Assembly (NCBI GenBank): GCA_022572335.1
Contig: JACZWD010000089.1
Location: 1-9,933, forward strand
Direction: 5' to 3'
Source of the DNA: Pseudomonadota bacterium
Lineage (GTDB): Bacteria > Pseudomonadota > Alphaproteobacteria > Rhodospirillales > 2-02-FULL-58-16
DNA: 9,933 nucleotides
Below, piece by piece: positions 1 through 9,317 of the stretch. The notes beneath the pieces are model-generated. The model saw nothing but the letters and a program-made list of their open reading frames with translations, ran no database searches and was not told where the DNA came from. Position numbers and translations under genes: made by a program. How positions within the stretch are numbered: position 1 is the first letter of the stretch; each line of letters opens with the position of its first letter.

Positions 1-362
1 ATGGCGGCGCTGATGGAAAAGTCCGCCATGGGCGAGTTGAGCGTGCGCTTCGTCGGCGTGGTGGCGCAGAACCGGCGGCTGTTCGTGCTCCCCCACATGA
101 TCGCCGCGTACCGCGCCCTGCTGGCGGCGCACCGGGGCGAGGCCAGCGTCGAGGTGATCTCGGCCAAAACGTTGAGCGAAAAGCAGCGCACCGCCATCGG
201 CGCCGCGTTGAAGAAAGCGGTCGGCGCCAGGATCGTGCTCGACCTCAAGGTGGATCCCGGGCTGCTTGGCGGCCTGATCGTGCGCGTCGGATCGCGGATG
301 TTCGACAGCTCGCTCAGTACCAAGCTGCAACACCTGCGCCTGGCCATGAAAGGAGTTGGGTG

Positions 363-363
<1 letters not shown>
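1..363 (+). CDS. atpH: ATP synthase F1 subunit delta, 3' part (5' end outside window)
   Basis: Delta (OSCP-type) subunit of F1F0-ATP synthase, the peripheral-stalk piece that ties the top of the alpha3beta3 head to the b subunits at the cytoplasmic face of the membrane. Only the last 120 residues are visible. The family is usually about 175-190 residues, so some 60 N-terminal residues lie upstream, and the ATG at base 1 is probably an internal Met rather than the start. What is seen matches the C-terminal half of the family: the helix with FVGVVAQNRRLF (about residues 17-28) and the conserved end with LLGGLIVRVGSRMFDSSL (about 88-105) and LAMKGVG. The TGA stop shares its A with the atpA start (TGATG), so the two genes are likely translationally coupled. 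The assignment is secure; only the 5' end is missing. Confidence 0.95.
349..355 (+). promoter_or_regulatory. Ribosome binding site of atpA, deciding its start
   Basis: AAAGGAG lies inside the last codons of atpH, 7 bases before the ATG at 363. A GTG immediately upstream at 360 is in the same frame but would have only 4 bases of spacing, so the ATG is preferred. Confidence 0.7.
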
Positions 364-1895
<1,532 letters not shown>

Positions 1896-1938
1896 CGCCG
1901 GCCCGCAACGGCGCGGCGGTCACCGGCGGTGAACCACG

Positions 1939-2829
1939 ATGCCCAATCTAAAAGACCTGAGAATCCGCATCGCCACCGTCAAGTCGACGCAGAAGATCAC
2001 GTCGGCCATGAAGATGGTGTCGGCCTCCAAGCTGCGCCGGGCCCAGGCCGCGGCGGAAGCCGCACGCCCCTACGCGGACCGCATGGAGCGCATGCTCGGC
2101 GCCCTCACGGCCAGCCTGCCCACCGTCGAGGGCGCGCCGGCGCTTCTTGCCGGAAGCGGCGGCGACCGGTCCCACCTGATCGTCCCCATCACCGCCGACA
2201 GGGGATTGTGCGGCGGCTTCAATTCGAGCATCGTCCGGGCGGTCAGGCGGCACGTCACCGCCCTTCACGAAAGCGGGAAATCCGTGAGCCTGCTGTGCGT
2301 CGGCCGCAAGGGGCGGGACGCGCTCAAGCGCGATTACGAAAGCCTTATCCTCGACACCTTGGAGGACGTGACCAAGACGGGAGCGGGATTCGAGGCCGCC
2401 CACGCCATCGGCCAGCGCCTGTGTGCCATGTTCGAGGCCGGGGAATTCGACGTCTGCACGGTCTTCTTCAACACCTTCAAGTCGGTCATCAGCCAAGTGG
2501 TGACGACGCGCCAGGTGATTCCCCTGGCGGCGCCCGAAGGCGAGGACGACGCGGCCGGCAACGGCGGCTCCAAGGCGCTGTACATCTTGGAGCCGTCGGA
2601 GGAAGAGATTCTGCAGGCGTTGCTGCCGCGCAACGTCTCGGTGCAGATGTTCCGCGCCCTCGCCGAGAGCTATGCGTCCGAGCAGGGGGCGCGGATGACG
2701 GCCATGGACAACGCCACCCGCAACGCCGGCGAGATGATCGACGACCTGACGCTCACCTACAACCGCACCCGCCAGGCGGTCATCACCAGCGAACTGATCG
2801 AGATCATTTCCGGCGCCGAGGCGGTATAA
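1939..2829 (+). CDS. atpG: ATP synthase F1 subunit gamma
   Basis: Central-stalk rotor subunit whose coiled coil of N- and C-terminal helices turns inside the alpha3beta3 ring and transmits torque between the c-ring and the catalytic sites. The product is 296 residues, typical of the family. The N-terminal helix carries the hallmark stretch STQKITSAMKMVSASKLRRA (about residues 16-35). The Rossmann-like middle domain has TADRGLCGGFNSS at about 85-97. The C-terminal helix ends in the conserved YNRTRQAVITSELIEIISGA. The ATG at 1939 is chosen because it begins the conserved MPNLKDLRIRI; the ribosome binding site upstream is weak (a GGCGGTGAA-like stretch). It sits 43 bases after atpA and 49 bases before atpD, in the usual F1 order. 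Long open frames overlapping it on both strands are coding shadows. Confidence 0.97.
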   Translation: MPNLKDLRIRIATVKSTQKITSAMKMVSASKLRRAQAAAEAARPYADRMERMLGALTASLPTVEGAPALLAGSGGDRSHLIVPITADRGLCGGFNSSIVRAVRRHVTALHESGKSVSLLCVGRKGRDALKRDYESLILDTLEDVTKTGAGFEAAHAIGQRLCAMFEAGEFDVCTVFFNTFKSVISQVVTTRQVIPLAAPEGEDDAAGNGGSKALYILEPSEEEILQALLPRNVSVQMFRALAESYASEQGARMTAMDNATRNAGEMIDDLTLTYNRTRQAVITSELIEIISGAEAV

Positions 2830-2878
2830 AGGCCCGGAGAGAGATCGGACACGCACTTTCCCTAGTGGAGCCAGCACG

Positions 2879-4303
<1,425 letters not shown>

Positions 4304-4332
4304 ACGGGCCCCTTGCGAAAGGAACCCCTCGG

Positions 4333-4764
4333 ATGACGGAGAAGGTCCCGTTCGAACTGGTGACGCCGGAGCGCGTGGTGTTCGCCGAGGAGGCGGACAT
4401 GGTGGTGGTGCCGGGCGGGGACGGCGATTTCGGCGTCCTGCCGGGGCACGCGCCGCTTCTGTCCACGGTGCGCCCCGGCACCGTCGAGGTGTACGAAGGC
4501 GATCGCGTAACCATGCGCATCTTCGTCTCCGGCGGCTTCGCCGAGGTGGCGGACGGACGCTGCGCCGTGCTCGCGGACGAAGCCGTGCCCGCTTCCGAGA
4601 TCGACCGCGCCGACGCTGAGGAACGGCTCAAACGCGCCCAGGAGGCGCACCGGGAGGCCGCCCCGGAGGGCCCCGAGCACCGGGAGGCCGAAGCCGAACT
4701 GCGCGCCGCCGAGGCCATGGTCGCGGCGGCGGGGGCTGCCGCCAAGGCCGGGACAAGCCGCTGA
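4333..4764 (+). CDS. atpC: ATP synthase F1 subunit epsilon
   Basis: Small central-stalk subunit that joins gamma to the c-ring and can inhibit ATP hydrolysis through its C-terminal helices. The product is 143 residues, at the upper end of the usual range (about 130-140). The N-terminal beta-sandwich (about residues 1-85) shows the family signature PGGDGDFGVLPGHAPLLS (about 32-49) and the FVSGGFAEV turn. The C-terminal part (about 90-143) is charged and then Ala-rich, compatible with the two-helix domain, but with a PEGP break and an Ala/Gly-rich tail instead of a clean hairpin. A GAAAGGAA (4317-4324) sits 8 bases before the ATG. This is the last gene of the operon; the opposite-strand protease gene ends 17 bases downstream and no clear intrinsic terminator lies between them. 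Confidence 0.95.
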   Translation: MTEKVPFELVTPERVVFAEEADMVVVPGGDGDFGVLPGHAPLLSTVRPGTVEVYEGDRVTMRIFVSGGFAEVADGRCAVLADEAVPASEIDRADAEERLKRAQEAHREAAPEGPEHREAEAELRAAEAMVAAAGAAAKAGTSR

Positions 4765-4781
4765 ACGCGGCCCAAGCGCAA

Positions 4782-7700
4782 TTACTTCAGCTTCCTGAGG
4801 CGTTTCTCCACGTCGGCGATCACACCCGCGACCACCTTTCTTTTCTTAAACAACCCGTGTAGGGCCTTCTGGGCGCCTTGGGCCTTGGCCTTCTTCCCTG
4901 CTTCGAGGGCGCAGTCGCAGTAGGTATCCACCATACGCCGGTAAGTAATATGACCGAATGTGTCGGCGGCTGCCGCCGCATCGTCCAATACGGGCGCCAG
5001 AGCCGCTTCCACCCTACCAGGATCGGCGTCCAGGACGCGTAGCCTCCCCTCTCCCGGGGGCACGGTCTTGAACCGCCGCGCCCAGGGCAGGTTCCGGGCC
5101 GCCGCAAGCATGGGCCGGGCTGGGTGCTTTTTGCCCAGGCGTTTCAGCGCCCAGTCGAGGCGGTCGTTCACATCGTCCATCAGCGGAGCGCCGTCGAATC
5201 GCAGTACCCGGCCGACGCGAGCATGGAACAGGTCATCAATGGCCGGCGTGTCCTCGAAATCCCGGGGCGGTCGGATATACAATCGCATCGCCGCGGCCGC
5301 GGTCGTGCCGTCCAGGTTGGTGTAGCTGGCCTCGATCCGGTAGGCGCCCGGACGCTTGAAGGAAAAACCCGCAAGCCCCATCGTCAGGTTTACCGCTTCG
5401 TAGACGGCTTCTTTGGGCTTCAGGGTGCGGCGTTCCACGTAGGTCCGCCGTGTGCTCACGGGCAGGTAGGGTCGCCGCTGTCCGTCGGGTCCCGTCACGG
5501 CAATTTCCACGTAGCCGTCCTCGGGTTCCAGGGCGGTATGCACCGTCATCGGTTCAGCACCGACATTCTTCAGGCGTATCTCGATGCGTACCGGCACGCC
5601 CAGGTCGACGACCGGGGTCAGATTGCGGACCACCAGCTCCAGGTTGTGGTTGAGAGTCTCGCGTTCGACCCGGCCATGATGCTGCCCCCAGGCCTCGGCA
5701 CCCATTTGCACGAACCGTTCCGGCGCGTGGCGCAAGAACAACCGTTCCTCGTTTGTGAAGCGAAAACGGAACCGCTCGTAGAACCAGGTCGCGTTGTCCT
5801 GGGGTGGCGGTGCCGTAGCCCCGGCGGCAGACGCCACTTCCGGGTAGCTCATCCACGAAAGCGCACTGGCTTCCTGGACAACCGGCATCCACGCAGGGGC
5901 CGTCCATGGGGTGGCAAATGACTTGTGGTGGGAGTGGTACAGGTTGAACGCATGGCCACTTTCGTGGATCAGATTGAAGAACAGTTCGCGCTGCACCGCT
6001 TCCGCTGTTGGCGGGTTGGCCTGGATGTAAGCGCCTGTTTCGGTGTGGAAGTGGGGTGCACGGGTGAACACCACCGTACCCTGGCGGTCGACGCCGCCCG
6101 GCTCGCCGATCGCGGCGTCGAACATGACGCCGCCGAGTCCGTCCGAAGCACCGAGTTCGGCCAAGAACACCCACAGCTTCCATTGCGGCTTGTTGGCGAA
6201 AGCGGACCAATGGCTCTCCATGGCCTGATGGAGCTCCGTCTCCGACCATCGGTTGTCGCTCCCGGCCTCGGTGGTGTCGACGACCGTGCCGCTGCCGGAC
6301 GAGCGCACCATGTTCAATCCCGCCTTGGCGTACGCCGTACGCACGGTCAGGATCTCCCGCGGTAGATCGGACGGGCGGTCGGGGTGGGTATGGGTGTCAT
6401 AGGGCTCGGCATCGACAGCGTTGTCTTCACGGTCCATCTCGTATTCCAATTCGTGGAAATACCTGGATGCCTGAGGCACGGCAAACGGTCCGTGCCGCCG
6501 CCCTCCCGGCTCAATGAAGGTGATACGGGCATTGGGTGTTCCCAGGATCGAGAGCTGGAAAATTTCGATTTCCAGGCGCTCAATGGTGCCCCCTAGAGGC
6601 CAGATGAACTGGAAGTCCTCGACCACCAAGTTCGTCGTGCCGCTCGCCACCGACAACGAGGCGACCCGACCGACGAAATGGGCGGTGGGGTTAATCGTAG
6701 TGAAGGAAGCAGCAACCGACCCGCTGACCACGTTTAGGGGATCGGGGCCGTCGATGTCGATACGCACCGTGAAGCGAATGCGAAGGACGGGGGACTCGGA
6801 GGGCGGGTCAAATGGTCGTGGCAGGGGAATGGGTCGGGGCAAGGGCTGCGGCCATGGCCCCGGCGGCGGTTCCGGCGAGGGGATCGGGCGCGGCAAGAAT
6901 ACCGGGCCGTCTAAAGGTGCACTCGCTTCGTTCAGGGTCGTTGATCCGACGGTGTCTCCCGCACGGTCGGTGAACGCCGCCTGGCGTGCCGACGCTCCGC
7001 CGTTGTGGACATAGGTGCCGCTGAGCTGCCGTCGCAGCATGGGGTTGATATCGAAAACGGACTCGGCGTCGAGATCCAGGGGGCCGGCCGGCAGCGGGGT
7101 GTGGATAATGTCCGCCATGATGATATCTCCTTGCGTTCCCAGTGCAGCCGCCGCAGTTGCGACGTTCATACGCAATATCTCAAGCGCCAAGCCGAAATCG
7201 ATGCGGTCAATGTCGTCGTCGGCCGAGTGAATATCGCCGTTGGCGCTGTCAGCACCCTCAATGGTCAAGACGGCCGGCAGACCCGCGTTAATGAAAGGCA
7301 CATGGTCGCTGGCGGAGGGGTTGAGCGAGGTCTGTACGGCGAGCCCGGTGTAGGTTGCTGCCGCGTCGGCGAGGTCGTTCATTACCGCCTGCGAGACCTG
7401 GGCCCCTTCCAGCAACACGGTGGGAGCGGCAGTGTTCAAAGTACCGATCATGTCCATGTTGATGACCGCACTAAGACGTCCCCGCTCAGCCGCCGGCAAT
7501 GCGCTAACGAACTGGGTGCTCCCATGCAGCCCCTGTTCCTCGCCGCCGAATAGCACAAGCCGCAAATCGGCGTTGCCCGGGTGGTCCTTGAGCGCCTGCG
7601 CGACCGCGAGTACGCCTGCGGCGCCGCTTCCGTTGTCGTCAGCTCCAGGCGCGGGGGCGGTGGGCCCGCCCAGGGTGTTCACGGAATCCAGGTGTCCCAC

Positions 7701-8366
7701 CACCAGTACCAGGCCGCGCGGAACCGGGCCAACGCCGGATTTGTCGGCGAGGACGTTGACGCTTTGTGCACCAGTTACGTCGATTGTCTCAAGGCGCGCA
7801 TCGTAACCCAGGTTAGCCAACTCATCGCGGGCCCAAGTGGCGGCCGAGGCATAGTGTGTGCTGGTGGAATGCCGGGTTGGGAACGAAACCAAATGTGTAA
7901 GCTTCGCCTCGTAAGACGATTGGTCCAACCCGTCGACCAGATTCTGGATCCATGGCACGGACGCTGCGCGCGCTGCCGCCCGCCGCGATTCGAATACGAT
8001 GGTGTTTCCCTTGACGGGGCTGACAGCGAAACAGGGATTGCTCGGAGTTCCGGCCTTCCGTGCTTGGGCAGGCGGCATGCTCACCAACAGGAAGCGTCCG
8101 TAGTCGGCGATCACCGATACTTCGGGAAACACCTGTTGGAATAGCCGGCCCTTCTGGACCACGACGTGTAAGGTCCGGGGATCGACATCGCGCGAAGTCA
8201 GTTCTGTCCGCACTCCAGCCCGTGCGCCGTGGACCAATGCGGTCTCCAACGCCTGAGGTTTGCCTGCCACGAGCACGTCCGTGCCGAATCTCAGCCATTC
8301 CGCGCCAGGGCCCAATGCGCGCAACATTTCCGTATAGCGACCGCCGCGACACCGCACGATGTCCAT
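4782..8366 (-). CDS. Large two-domain zinc protease: M28-type aminopeptidase fused to a metzincin-like metalloprotease
   Basis: About 1194 residues. I recognise two zinc peptidase domains, but not a named gene. The ATG at 8366 is chosen over an in-frame GTG at 8384 because GGAGGGAGGG ends 6 bases before it and the GTG lies beside that site; an in-frame TGA closes the frame just upstream. Residues 1-140: an unrecognised N-terminal domain with no signal peptide or membrane segment. 140-410: an M28 domain with HLDS (His225, Asp227), GADDNGSG (Asp243/244), GGEEQG (Glu276/277), NMDMIG (Asp305), SDH (353-355) and His380, so all metal and catalytic positions are filled. 410-482: a junction with an internal start signal. 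483-526: a proline-rich linker. 527-900: a metzincin-like domain with HESGHAFNLYH (His801, Glu802, His805, His811) and Met839 in SWMSYP as a Met-turn. 908-1031: an Ig-like beta segment. 1035-1194: a helical, lysine-rich tail. It probably cleaves peptides or proteins; substrate and location are unknown. It looks less GC-rich than the ATP genes and lies head-on to them. Confidence 0.85.
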   Translation of the reverse strand: MDIVRCRGGRYTEMLRALGPGAEWLRFGTDVLVAGKPQALETALVHGARAGVRTELTSRDVDPRTLHVVVQKGRLFQQVFPEVSVIADYGRFLLVSMPPAQARKAGTPSNPCFAVSPVKGNTIVFESRRAAARAASVPWIQNLVDGLDQSSYEAKLTHLVSFPTRHSTSTHYASAATWARDELANLGYDARLETIDVTGAQSVNVLADKSGVGPVPRGLVLVVGHLDSVNTLGGPTAPAPGADDNGSGAAGVLAVAQALKDHPGNADLRLVLFGGEEQGLHGSTQFVSALPAAERGRLSAVINMDMIGTLNTAAPTVLLEGAQVSQAVMNDLADAAATYTGLAVQTSLNPSASDHVPFINAGLPAVLTIEGADSANGDIHSADDDIDRIDFGLALEILRMNVATAAAALGTQGDIIMADIIHTPLPAGPLDLDAESVFDINPMLRRQLSGTYVHNGGASARQAAFTDRAGDTVGSTTLNEASAPLDGPVFLPRPIPSPEPPPGPWPQPLPRPIPLPRPFDPPSESPVLRIRFTVRIDIDGPDPLNVVSGSVAASFTTINPTAHFVGRVASLSVASGTTNLVVEDFQFIWPLGGTIERLEIEIFQLSILGTPNARITFIEPGGRRHGPFAVPQASRYFHELEYEMDREDNAVDAEPYDTHTHPDRPSDLPREILTVRTAYAKAGLNMVRSSGSGTVVDTTEAGSDNRWSETELHQAMESHWSAFANKPQWKLWVFLAELGASDGLGGVMFDAAIGEPGGVDRQGTVVFTRAPHFHTETGAYIQANPPTAEAVQRELFFNLIHESGHAFNLYHSHHKSFATPWTAPAWMPVVQEASALSWMSYPEVASAAGATAPPPQDNATWFYERFRFRFTNEERLFLRHAPERFVQMGAEAWGQHHGRVERETLNHNLELVVRNLTPVVDLGVPVRIEIRLKNVGAEPMTVHTALEPEDGYVEIAVTGPDGQRRPYLPVSTRRTYVERRTLKPKEAVYEAVNLTMGLAGFSFKRPGAYRIEASYTNLDGTTAAAAMRLYIRPPRDFEDTPAIDDLFHARVGRVLRFDGAPLMDDVNDRLDWALKRLGKKHPARPMLAAARNLPWARRFKTVPPGEGRLRVLDADPGRVEAALAPVLDDAAAAADTFGHITYRRMVDTYCDCALEAGKKAKAQGAQKALHGLFKKRKVVAGVIADVEKRLRKLK
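6789..6920 (-). repeat. Proline-rich linker between the two protease units
   Basis: Roughly residues 483-526 of the large protease are dominated by Pro with Leu, Arg and Ile. LPRPIP occurs twice and a further LPRP follows the second copy directly. At the DNA level it is a degenerate, G-rich (plus strand) low-complexity stretch. It most likely acts as a stiff, extended spacer that keeps the two catalytic units apart. Confidence 0.75.
7116..7132 (-). promoter_or_regulatory. Internal Shine-Dalgarno and ATG within the protease gene
   Basis: On the minus strand AAGGAG (7132 to 7127) lies 8 bases before an in-frame ATG (7118-7116), Met417 of the long protein. The site falls exactly after the end of the M28 domain. 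Initiation here would make a 778-residue protein (to 4782) of linker, metzincin-like domain, Ig-like segment and tail. It may be the relic start of a once separate gene, or an active internal start. The motif is seen; its use is inferred. Confidence 0.55.
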
Positions 8367-8372
8367 GAAAAG

Positions 8373-8382
8373 CCCTCCCTCC
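8373..8382 (-). promoter_or_regulatory. Ribosome binding site of the large protease gene
   Basis: The minus strand reads GGAGGGAGGG ending 6 bases before the ATG at 8366. This purine-rich match to the 16S anti-SD region favours the ATG over the GTG at 8384. Confidence 0.65.
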
Positions 8383-8494
8383 ACACCTCATTCGCCCGGC
8401 CGTTCCGCGTACCCGTCGGCCTTGGCGTGGCCGCTCCTCCTTCTCCGCCACCTACACCGCATTCGGTGGAGCGGGGACCATTTTATTTTTTTCT

Positions 8495-8503
8495 ACTATA
8501 ACA
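8495..8503 (-). promoter_or_regulatory. Candidate extended -10 promoter of the protease gene
   Basis: On the minus strand TGTTATAGT reads as an extended -10 element (TGn followed by TATAGT, one mismatch to TATAAT) inside the AT-rich core. It would start transcription near 8488 and give a leader of about 120 bases before the ATG at 8366. No good -35 is seen at the right distance, which is tolerable for an extended -10. Confidence 0.4.
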
Positions 8504-8600
8504 CGATTTTTCTCTCTTTGAGTATGCGAATCCGCTGTACAGATTGGATCGGGCGTCGGCACACCCCTAAATGATCCTGGCCGGGTTGCACTGACCGGGG

Positions 8601-8625
8601 CTTCGCGCCGCGGAAGGTATTTTTT
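8601..8625 (+). terminator. Small hairpin followed by six T, plus strand
   Basis: CTTC-G-CG, loop CCG, CG-GAAG forms a six-pair stem with one bulged G (8601-8616). GTA and then a run of six T (8620-8625) follow. It looks like a weak intrinsic terminator for rightward transcription, though no plus-strand gene lies just upstream. It could end a short RNA from the AT-rich core or leftover antisense transcription, or be chance. Confidence 0.3.
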
Positions 8626-8653
8626 GGTTCTGGCGATGGGATTCTGGTATCGT
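8624..8653 (+). promoter_or_regulatory. Candidate sixA promoter
   Basis: TTGGTT (8624-8629) and TATCGT (8648-8653) are separated by 18 bases, about 75 bases before the sixA start. Matches to the sigma70 consensus are partial (3 of 6 and 4 of 6), so this is tentative. Confidence 0.25.
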
Positions 8654-8730
8654 AGCCACCGCGCAGCCCGCGCGCCCATTCCGTCAAACAAACCCTGCGC
8701 CGGGCGGTCCGTCCAAGGGAGAGCCCTTCG

Positions 8731-9198
8731 ATGCGGCTTTATCTGGTTCAGCACGCCGAAGCGGTGCCGGCCGAGGAAGATCCGGACCGGCCGCTCAGCG
8801 ACAAGGGGCGCACCGACGTCCAGCGCGTGGCCTCCTTTCTGGCCCGCAGCGTGCGCGTCGGCCGCATCGTCCACAGCCCCAAGACGCGCGCCCGCGACAC
8901 CGCGATATTACTGGCCCAGGCCCTGGGTCCGGGGGACGTGACGGAGGAGGAGGCGTCCGGCCTCGCGCCCAACGACGCCACCGACGCACTGGCCGGGGCC
9001 ATCGCCGGATGGTCCGAGGACACGATGGTGGTCGGGCACCTGCCGTTCATGGACCGCCTCGCCTCGCGCCTGGTCGCCGGTTCGGAAGAGGCAAACGTCG
9101 CCGCCTTCCAGCCCGGCACCGTGGTCTGCCTGGAGCGCGCCGACGGCGGCGGCTGGGCGCTGGCCTGGATGGTGCGGCCGGAGTTGTTGGGAGGCTAG
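8731..9198 (+). CDS. sixA: SixA-type phosphohistidine phosphatase (histidine phosphatase superfamily)
   Basis: A 155-residue cytoplasmic phosphatase of the histidine phosphatase (phosphoglycerate mutase-like) superfamily. Members of the SixA branch remove phosphate from histidine on proteins; in E. coli the demonstrated target is the nitrogen-PTS protein NPr. The nucleophile region reads LVQHAEA, with His8 in the place of the His of the usual RHG motif. EEDPDRPLSDKG (about residues 15-26) and HSPKTRARDTA (about 48-58) follow, the latter with the conserved Ser and Arg. The second catalytic His is His103 in VVGHLPFMDRLASRL. Gln replaces the Arg of RHG, which I recall as common in proteobacterial SixA homologues; Ala in place of Gly is less usual. 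Length fits the short SixA type. The start ATG has AAGGGAGAG 7 bases upstream. It stands alone, divergent from the protease gene, so its partner protein here is unknown. Confidence 0.85.
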   Translation: MRLYLVQHAEAVPAEEDPDRPLSDKGRTDVQRVASFLARSVRVGRIVHSPKTRARDTAILLAQALGPGDVTEEEASGLAPNDATDALAGAIAGWSEDTMVVGHLPFMDRLASRLVAGSEEANVAAFQPGTVVCLERADGGGWALAWMVRPELLGG

Positions 9199-9245
9199 CG
9201 CCGCGCCCCGCCCGCGCCCGCCCCCTCGCGGCGCGCCGGCTTTTT
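9193..9245 (+). terminator. Candidate terminator after sixA
   Basis: GCGCCGCG (9198-9205) pairs perfectly with CGCGGCGC (9227-9234) across a C-rich loop of 21 bases. GGC (9193-9195) can extend the stem with GCC (9235-9237) past a two-base bulge. Five T (9241-9245) follow after GGC. The large loop and the offset T-run make it a moderate candidate only. Confidence 0.35.
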
Positions 9246-9262
9246 GGATACACCTGTTTGAA

Positions 9263-9281
9263 CCGGCCCCCCAACGGGGCC
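9263..9281 (+). repeat. Short GC-rich inverted repeat in the sixA-denD spacer
   Basis: CGGCCCC and GGGGCCG form a seven-pair stem around a five-base loop (CCAAC), about 40 bases before the next start codon. No T-run follows on either strand, so it is not an intrinsic terminator. It could affect translation of the downstream gene or be chance in GC-rich DNA. Confidence 0.35.
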
Positions 9282-9317
9282 GCGGAAAACACCGGGACAC
9301 CCAAAGAGGGTTGGGAT

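Larger units (their letters stand above)
8367..8730. other. Divergent intergenic region between the protease gene and sixA
   Basis: 364 bases without a convincing gene. The part next to the protease gene (8385-8480) is GC-rich; a strongly AT-rich core lies at about 8480-8525; then a mixed region leads to sixA. It should hold the promoters of both divergent genes. It also holds a plus-strand hairpin with a T-run at 8601-8625. Short open frames here on both strands lack conserved character or run into shadows of the neighbouring genes. No tRNA, IS end or attachment site is seen. Confidence 0.6.

Noticed and set aside
4750..4800. Small stems around the atpC stop codon as a bidirectional terminator
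   Set aside because: The best stem is only about 5 pairs (GCCGC/GCGGC around TGAAC) with no T-run on either side.
5124..5921. 265-codon plus-strand open frame inside the protease gene
   Set aside because: Antisense to the metzincin and C-terminal regions of the real gene; no conserved motifs and no convincing ribosome binding site.
6514..7014. Gly/Arg-rich plus-strand frame resembling an RNA-binding RGG protein
   Set aside because: It is the complement of the proline-rich linker, which explains the Gly/Arg repeats.
7822..8451. 209-codon minus-strand frame starting upstream of the protease gene, with a purine-rich stretch near its GTG
   Set aside because: It is the protease N-terminus in a shifted frame; product is Arg/Gly-rich. 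The frame from 8366 contains the M28 domain, so no frameshift needs to be invoked.
8480..8530. AT-rich patch as a possible origin, attachment site or IS remnant
   Set aside because: No repeated boxes, inverted terminal repeats or integrase-type core were found; promoter content explains it well enough.
8452..8874. 140-codon minus-strand frame across the intergenic region and the sixA 5' end
   Set aside because: Half is a sixA shadow and the rest is low-quality intergenic sequence without homology features.
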